DNA of 64,000 nucleotides from Daldinia sp. FL1419 (lineage: Eukaryota; Ascomycota; Sordariomycetes; Xylariales; Hypoxylaceae), in NCBI GenBank assembly GCA_025201765.1, contig MU623482.1, positions 1 through 64,000 on the forward strand, given 5' to 3'. Both the position numbers and the translations under genes were made by a program. The notes below the pieces were generated by a model. It ran no database searches, was not told the origin of the DNA, and worked only from the letters and a program-made list of their open reading frames with translations. This document shows positions 58,962 to 64,000 of this stretch, piece by piece (positions within the stretch are counted from its first letter, which is position 1; each line of letters begins with the position of its first letter).

Positions 58962-59594
58962 CGCTCTGGGGTCTCGGGTCTTGGGCTCGTGGGACTTTGA
59001 CTTATTGGCAAACCCGGTCAGTAATTGCGTTTGCCCTGATAAATTGACCATGCAAACTTGAAAGTTGAGGTAAGGATGATTTCTGTTATATTAAAGAAGG
59101 GAATTATTTTGTCACAGGTATAATAGAATTTAGTGTAACGTGAGTTATGTATTAAATGGTGTGCTCTGTACCCAAGAGGTACCTACCCCTTAGGTATGTA
59201 CCATGCTGATTGGATACCACCTGCAGATTGGATGTGGATGGACCCTGAAAGATTCGGTATTAAAAGTAAGTACTATGTACATGAGCGATCGCCGGGGCGC
59301 ATTGAACATTGAAGCATCCGAGAGCTGAAAGAGCCGAGTTAAGCGATATGCAAGTACCCGTACCCCCTTGTATCAGATCATTCGTCCCGTCTCCTCTCAT
59401 AAATCATGTCACTGTACTGGCACCCAATGGGTTTCATCTTTCTTGGATATCATTCGACAGCTTTTTATAAATATATAGCTTCTTAAAATGAGCTTCAAGG
59501 AATGGTTCTGCAATATATACCTATATATATATTACAAAATTTCAAAATCATAACTTCACTGCAAAGGAAAATCAACAACAGCAATTCTATCAAG
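58962..59594. promoter_or_regulatory. Divergent promoter region, Nudix gene and MIT-domain gene
   Basis: 633 bp between two outward-facing genes. It is AT-rich just upstream of the MIT gene, with a TATATATAT run at about 59520-59530. No other gene is seen. Confidence 0.45.
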
Positions 59595-59887
59595 ATGCCG
59601 TCTTCTAAAGCAATGCTGGCCACAGCCTTGGCCAAGGCTAATACTGCCGTTCAACTCGACAATACTCATTCTCACACCTTCGCCTGCAAATACTACCAGG
59701 AAGCATGTGTTCTTCTATCACAGCTCGTAAATAGAGCATCAAACGAAGAAGACAAACGAAAACTAAAGGCAATCGTAAGTCTCAAACTTGACCAATTATA
59801 GACCCGTTTTACTGATACACTTGCCAGAGGCAAACCTATCTGATTCGCATAGAACAGTTGGAGAATTCTATACCCGAGGAGTCGTAG
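59595..59887 (+). CDS. Small stand-alone MIT-domain protein (79 residues)
   Basis: Exons 59595-59774 and 59828-59887 encode only 79 residues. The 53-nt intron has a GTAAGT donor and CCAG acceptor. The whole chain reads as one MIT three-helix bundle: ATALAKANTAVQLDN, then YYQEACVLLSQLVNRAS, then KRKLKAIRQTYLIRIEQLE. This includes the small-residue heptads and the terminal RIxxLE typical of MIT domains, which bind MIM peptides of ESCRT-III tails. Nothing follows but IPEES and a stop. Large fungal proteins begin with a very similar MIT domain, so this may be a truncated paralogue or a true micro-protein that competes for ESCRT-III tails. In-frame upstream ATG 59502 would add 31 unconvincing residues. 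Unspliced reading stops inside the intron. Confidence 0.7.
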
Positions 59888-60110
59888 TGCGTAGGGAAAT
59901 GAAAAGGAAAAACAAAGATACCCATTATTAATTTTCGAAGAGCATCGTTCACGGAGGATCATAGGACGCTTTAATGTAATTTTACCCCATCTACCGACTC
60001 GGCGAGTCGTGAAGTCGCAAAGTCGACTAAAAGGAGCTTTTAGTGTTATACACGGAGGATTCGTACAGTTGTGGTACATTAAATAATTAAGCCAAGCATT
60101 TCTGCTGGAC

Positions 60111-60924
60111 CTATTTCTGTACTGGGGCGGGCTCTTCATCAGCTTGTTCCGTGAGCTCATCCATATCGACGCTATCGGGGTCAGCTTCCTCCCCAAAGCT
60201 CGTGTAGGCCGAATCCCGTTCTGAGCGGACTGCATCGATCTGTTTGCCAGCCCATCTCTTCCATTCCTCGAATTCCCTGTCTTCGAGCTCCACGCCCACT
60301 TGTATGTAGGACTTGCCGAAATATGCACCCACCATTTGGGCCTCTTCCTTGGCTATCCTGCGCTCGACCTCTTCTTCTTGTCGCAATGCGTAAAACTCCT
60401 TTCGCACTGTGTCGTATGCTTGCTCTTTCGTTATGTCTGGGACGTTATACATCATCCATAATTGGCGCTGAACAACACTATGAGGGGGCTGTCAACCCAT
60501 ATTCTAATCGGCTTCGTATGCGCAAGTACAAATATGCTTACCTTTCGCCGCATAAAGTCATGTCCGGCTGTATTAATCCTTTAGACCAATCATACCTCTG
60601 CGCATCTTTTCCGTCCATTTCGATTATCATTCTCGGTCTCGCCAACTCCCAGGGGTGGTCTTTGTAGAACGTTCTCCGTAGCTCATCCTCTTCGTATACT
60701 ATTTCTTGCGGTTGGAATAACCTGCTCGGCCTTCGTACCCTAGGGTTCTGTTTTTTGTGCTGAGGCGGGAATGGCCTGGTGAGAATTTCGGAGGGGGGTA
60801 TTGACTCGACCACCTTGTACCATATCGGCTGCTGTACTTGAACGGTCGGGAAGATGCGATGGTTCATCAACGTCGTGACGGTCTGGTAAACCCTCCCGGG
60901 CAAGACCTGCCTTTGGCCACCCAT
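60111..60924 (-). CDS. RSM25: Mitochondrial small-subunit ribosomal protein mS23 (Rsm25)
   Basis: Component of the mitochondrial 37S ribosomal subunit. Minus-strand exons 60924-60542 and 60477-60111 give about 249 residues. Family landmarks are QPIWYKVVESIPPSEILTR, PQEIVYEEDELRRTFYKDHPWELARP and, across the intron, CGERSVVQRQLWMMYN followed by MTKEQAYDxxRKEFYxLR-like ITKEQAYDTVRKEFYALR. The C-terminal helix carries GAYFGKSYIQVGVELEDREFEEWKRWA. An acidic tail (DPDSVDMDELTEQADEE) is disordered. The N-terminus is basic (GGQRQVLPGRVYQ) and may be the import signal. The intron is 64 nt. It faces away from a PPR gene 610 bp upstream. Confidence 0.93.
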
Positions 60925-61534
60925 GGCGCACTACGAAGAGGGCCACTGCGCCTAACCTCACTTATACTGTACAGTAGAGGTTGAAGCCCGAGCAATTGGT
61001 GCTGCGTCGGGTGTATAGGACGAGTTGAACCCGATTATTTGGAGATCGTCTAGATTACGAAAGTTTAGAAAATTGGTTTCGAAGTCGCATTGGAATCGAG
61101 TTGCTTAGGCGGGTCTCGATTGGCGGGGATAATCGATTTTCCTAAACTGAATTATGATTTTTCATGTACATGTACATTGTCTTCGCGTAACCACTTGTAC
61201 TTGATGCCATTAAATCACGTTAAAATCAATGGATAGCGGCCTAAAATACTTTGGCGCTGCTGGACTACTACGAAAAGATGTACCTAAATACCTCTAGGTT
61301 ATCCCACTGTAGGAAGCTAGGAACCCTGCACTAAGGTTCTTATCAGTGGCATTTTTCTCTAATGCATGCGATAACGCGACCCCAAATCCGACGGCCCGCG
61401 GTCATTTATAAAGTAAAAAGTTGGAAATCACAAAATTTTCTCGAATTTCCATACACCACCGTCAATCTTATGCTGTTGAGTCCGTAAGGTACATAGAGAA
61501 GCTGTGATGACCGGACCAACATGCGGGACAGCTC
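60925..61534. promoter_or_regulatory. Divergent promoter region, RSM25 and PPR gene
   Basis: 610 bp between the start codons of two genes with probable mitochondrial products, a natural candidate for shared control. A CATGTACATGTACAT palindromic string lies at about 61163-61177. No regulator can be named from sequence alone. Confidence 0.5.
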
Positions 61535-63385
61535 ATGAGAATCTCTACTCGAATTGACAGGTCGATTTCCGGCGCGATACTCTCCTGTCGACCCTCGCCA
61601 AGCTTGAACTCAGTGCCCTCGTTATATACTACTAAAATACGAGATGAGTATAAGGAGGTCGGTTGTGAAGGCTTACTCGCCGTGTCCGGCTCTCCCTCCT
61701 TGGTGCGGCTTAGGAAGAGGCCCAAAGTATCTTGCACCTTTACTTCGCCGAGGTATATCAGTTCGACAATAGCAACATTGGGCCGTCGGCCTTCAAGTCC
61801 TGACTTCTTCAACTCCAATATCCATTATAATCGCAAATGGAACCATGCGACCGCGGGCACGGCCGAAATACCTTCTCCTCCCCGAGAAATTAGGCCGAGG
61901 CATGAGCTTCTTGAAATTGTTGACCAATACGACGATACCTCCGTGAATGAGCATCTCGAATTCCTGAGGGATCCGTATCTACGAAGATATGCTCCTGCTG
62001 ATGGCCCGAATCTTACGGTCTCGGATAAGAAAGAGGATTTCGATCTTCAATCTATTGACCATAGGCAAAGGCTAGATCCCGTGGAATCCGAAGCAGTTCG
62101 AAGGTTACGAGAAGCAGTGATTATCAAGCTTAGGCGCCCGGCAACTATGGACTTGGATGAGATATACGACCGGTACTTGTCACTTCCTGAACCTCGTGTG
62201 TCACACATTACGGCCCGGCTAAGGCATCAGCTACTTGCAGTCCTTGGAATGACTGAACGGAAAGATTCCAAGTCTATGTTGCGGTACTTTTCTGTGGTGA
62301 CAGACGTCAAAAATAGTGGTTTCCCCTTGACTATACTTGAATGGAATACTGCCATGTCATTCGCTAGCCGGTACGTCGGAAGATCAACAGAGATAGAAGT
62401 CAAGGCTGCGCTCCACCTCTGGCGTGAGATGGAGCAGACCGCAGGCATACGCGCCTCTGATGTGACTTTTAATATCCTCTTCGACGTTGCGTCGAAAGCC
62501 GGTAAATTCAACCTGGCTGAGATGATGTACCAGGAAATGATAACTCGTGGTTTTCAATTCAACCGATACCATCACGTCAGTCTGATTCACTACTTTGGAC
62601 TCAAACAAGACAGCAGCGGGATGAGAGCAGCGTATAAGGAAATGGTAGAGTCCGGCGAGGTCATCGACTCCATCGTGCTCAATAGTATCATATCTGGATT
62701 TCTGAGGTCCGGGGAAGAAGATGCTGCAGAGAAAGTCTACGAAAAGATGAAAGACTCAGCTCGAGGGACCAAGGCAAGGCCAGACCAAAATTATTCAATG
62801 CAGAAGAATATTACCAAGGTGCTCATGATGTTCGCAAGGGTAGGAAAGAAGCATCCGGATATGCGCCCAAACTTTCAACAGACCGCATTAACCTCACCAA
62901 ACTTGCAAACCTACCGTCTCCTTATCAACCATTTCGGCCCGAAGCTGGGTGACCTCGCCAAAGTCGCACAATTCCTTGACGAGATGAAAATTTTTGATGT
63001 TCAACTCCACGGTGCAATCTTCCTTGCGCTCTTCAAAGCTTTCGGGAAGCATGGGAATGCCGGGTCGGATTGGTCTGGGCCGAGGCTAGTTAGCGTATGG
63101 AATGCCTTCTTGGACGCCTTCGACTCTGGGACCGAGGGATTTTACATTAGTACGTGGATGGCTATGGCTGTTCTAACAGCTTTCTCAAAAATTTCAACTC
63201 GAGGTCAGATGTTGGATATATACGAAAGTCTGAGGTCCAGATGGAACCTAGACCCGGCGGATTCACAATTCATGATGGATTTCCTGAAGATGATTATGCA
63301 ACGAGATATTTTTCATGTGCGGTCTGGGGACCTACCATTCTCGTATCCGGGATCGAATAGAGCATCTCTAGGTGTAAAACAATAG
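61535..63385 (+). CDS. Pentatricopeptide-repeat protein, probably mitochondrial
   Basis: A single exon of 616 residues. The first 100 residues are basic, Ser/Arg-rich and acid-poor, like a mitochondrial presequence plus linker. From about 265 onward, helical hairpins fit the PPR pattern: DVTFNILFDVASKAGKFNLAEMMYQEMITRGFQFN, then YHHVSLIHYFGLKQDSSGMRAAYKEMVESGEVID, then SIVLNSIISGFLRSGEEDAAEKVYEKMKD. Each is 34-35 residues and ends in a short loop. More repeats are plausible near 450-560 (TYRLLINHFGPKLGDLAKVAQFLDEMK). PPR proteins bind organelle RNA, so a role in mitochondrial RNA processing, stability or translation is inferred. The exact target and a gene name are not recognisable. A minor caveat is that an N-terminal intron may have been missed. 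Confidence 0.82.
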   Translation: MRISTRIDRSISGAILSCRPSPSLNSVPSLYTTKIRDEYKEVGCEGLLAVSGSPSLVRLRKRPKVSCTFTSPRYISSTIATLGRRPSSPDFFNSNIHYNRKWNHATAGTAEIPSPPREIRPRHELLEIVDQYDDTSVNEHLEFLRDPYLRRYAPADGPNLTVSDKKEDFDLQSIDHRQRLDPVESEAVRRLREAVIIKLRRPATMDLDEIYDRYLSLPEPRVSHITARLRHQLLAVLGMTERKDSKSMLRYFSVVTDVKNSGFPLTILEWNTAMSFASRYVGRSTEIEVKAALHLWREMEQTAGIRASDVTFNILFDVASKAGKFNLAEMMYQEMITRGFQFNRYHHVSLIHYFGLKQDSSGMRAAYKEMVESGEVIDSIVLNSIISGFLRSGEEDAAEKVYEKMKDSARGTKARPDQNYSMQKNITKVLMMFARVGKKHPDMRPNFQQTALTSPNLQTYRLLINHFGPKLGDLAKVAQFLDEMKIFDVQLHGAIFLALFKAFGKHGNAGSDWSGPRLVSVWNAFLDAFDSGTEGFYISTWMAMAVLTAFSKISTRGQMLDIYESLRSRWNLDPADSQFMMDFLKMIMQRDIFHVRSGDLPFSYPGSNRASLGVKQ

Positions 63386-63870
63386 GCAGGGGCAACGAAC
63401 ATGGATGAATGATACCAATTATAGTATATATTAAGATACAAATAGACTCACCTGTAAATATTATTAATATGCTACGATTTGAACGTTAGCCGAGAAAAGC
63501 TATTCCGCAAGAATATGTAATGTTTATAGAATATGCCCAATATTGGACGAGCGAGAGTTTGCACTAGACCCGACTATTTATATCTGCTGAATTTTATATG
63601 ATGATTTCAAAGACGATTCATAGGTATAATTCAAGATTAGGTACATGTGTGTACGGGTAGGGTAACTGTCCAGGTCGGGTTCTAAATAAGTTTAATATCA
63701 CGGCTTACGGCCTTGGATCGATTGAAGCAAGAGATTATGCGCGGCGATGGCCTCAATGTCTATTGTCAAGTATATGTACAACTTGCATCGTATTCCTCGT
63801 CGCCCTCGTCTAGCCGATACTCCATCTCGACATGCCCTCCGCGATTTTATTTCCAACCCATCGCTGTAAC
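63386..63870. other. Spacer between the PPR gene and the right-edge gene
   Basis: 485 bp, convergent 3' flanks. It is AT-rich at 63410-63480. No gene is seen. Confidence 0.4.
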
Positions 63871-64000
63871 TTAAGCCTTGGGTTTCTTGGTTTGCCAGAC
63901 TAGATTGCACCACGTTAGTATATGATATCATGACCCGACAACCCGATTCTTAGCAACCGGACAAAGGGAAATGACGCACCAGCAATACCGACGGGGAGGA
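63871..64000 (-). CDS. 3' end of an unidentified gene cut by the window edge
   Basis: A minus-strand model is an exon 64000-63980, an 80-nt intron 63979-63900 (GTGCGT donor, TACTAAC branch site, TCTAG acceptor) and a final exon 63899-63871. The visible C-terminus would be LPVGIA-VWQTKKPKA followed by TAA. The perfect branch site is the main support. No domain is visible in so short a piece, and the product cannot be named. An alternative open frame over 63698-63931 is less convincing. Confidence 0.4.

Overview
The window is nuclear DNA from a filamentous ascomycete. I read it as a Sordariomycete, possibly Xylariales, but the class is inferred only from gene architecture. The evidence is short introns of 50-100 nt with GTAAGT/GTATGT donors and CTAAC-type branch sites, compact alternating genes, fungal-type orthologues (Scd6, Ima1, Rsm25, Scs7), and an AT-rich island that looks mutated by RIP (repeat-induced point mutation).

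Layout. Positions 1-8090 are a gene-free, extremely AT-rich block. It holds one complete LTR retrotransposon (608-6799, two 204-bp LTRs, 5-bp ATTAT target duplication). This element is inserted into a second copy of the same family lying in the opposite orientation (1-607 plus 6800-7460). No reading frame survives. Base composition changes abruptly near 8090, and ordinary gene space follows.

Gene space, left to right: AP-2 alpha adaptin (+); an unknown single-pass membrane protein with a Gly-Glu repeat (+); a GT8 glycosyltransferase (+); a PLP-homeostasis protein (-); the box C/D snoRNP factor Bcd1 (+); the mRNP/P-body protein Scd6/Lsm14 (+); a Nit2-type amidase (-); TFIID subunit Taf4 (-); the CPSF73 endonuclease Ysh1 (+); a VWFA-domain protein (+); a coiled-coil protein of unknown function (-), preceded by about 5 kb without a confident gene; an Rsd1/RBM39-type splicing factor (-); the sphingolipid fatty-acid 2-hydroxylase Scs7 (-); the inner nuclear membrane protein Ima1 (-); the Alg14 subunit of the N-glycan GlcNAc transferase (+); a DUF4743/Nudix hydrolase (-); a 79-residue protein that is only a MIT domain (+); mitoribosomal protein mS23/Rsm25 (-); a PPR protein (+); and the last exon(s) of an unidentified gene (-) at the right edge.

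The genes are mostly housekeeping and do not form a metabolic cluster. RNA biology is well represented (Bcd1, Scd6, Taf4, Ysh1, Rsd1). Rsm25 and the PPR gene are divergent neighbours that probably both serve mitochondrial gene expression. Intergenic DNA repeatedly carries short TACCTAGGTA/ACCTACC-type motifs.

The least ordinary items are the nested RIP-mutated elements, the stand-alone MIT protein, the long leader-like region of the coiled-coil gene with a well-formed candidate upstream exon, and the Gly-Glu membrane protein. I found no CRISPR array, secondary-metabolite cluster or confident RNA gene. Exon boundaries were derived by hand from splice consensus, reading frame and family similarity.
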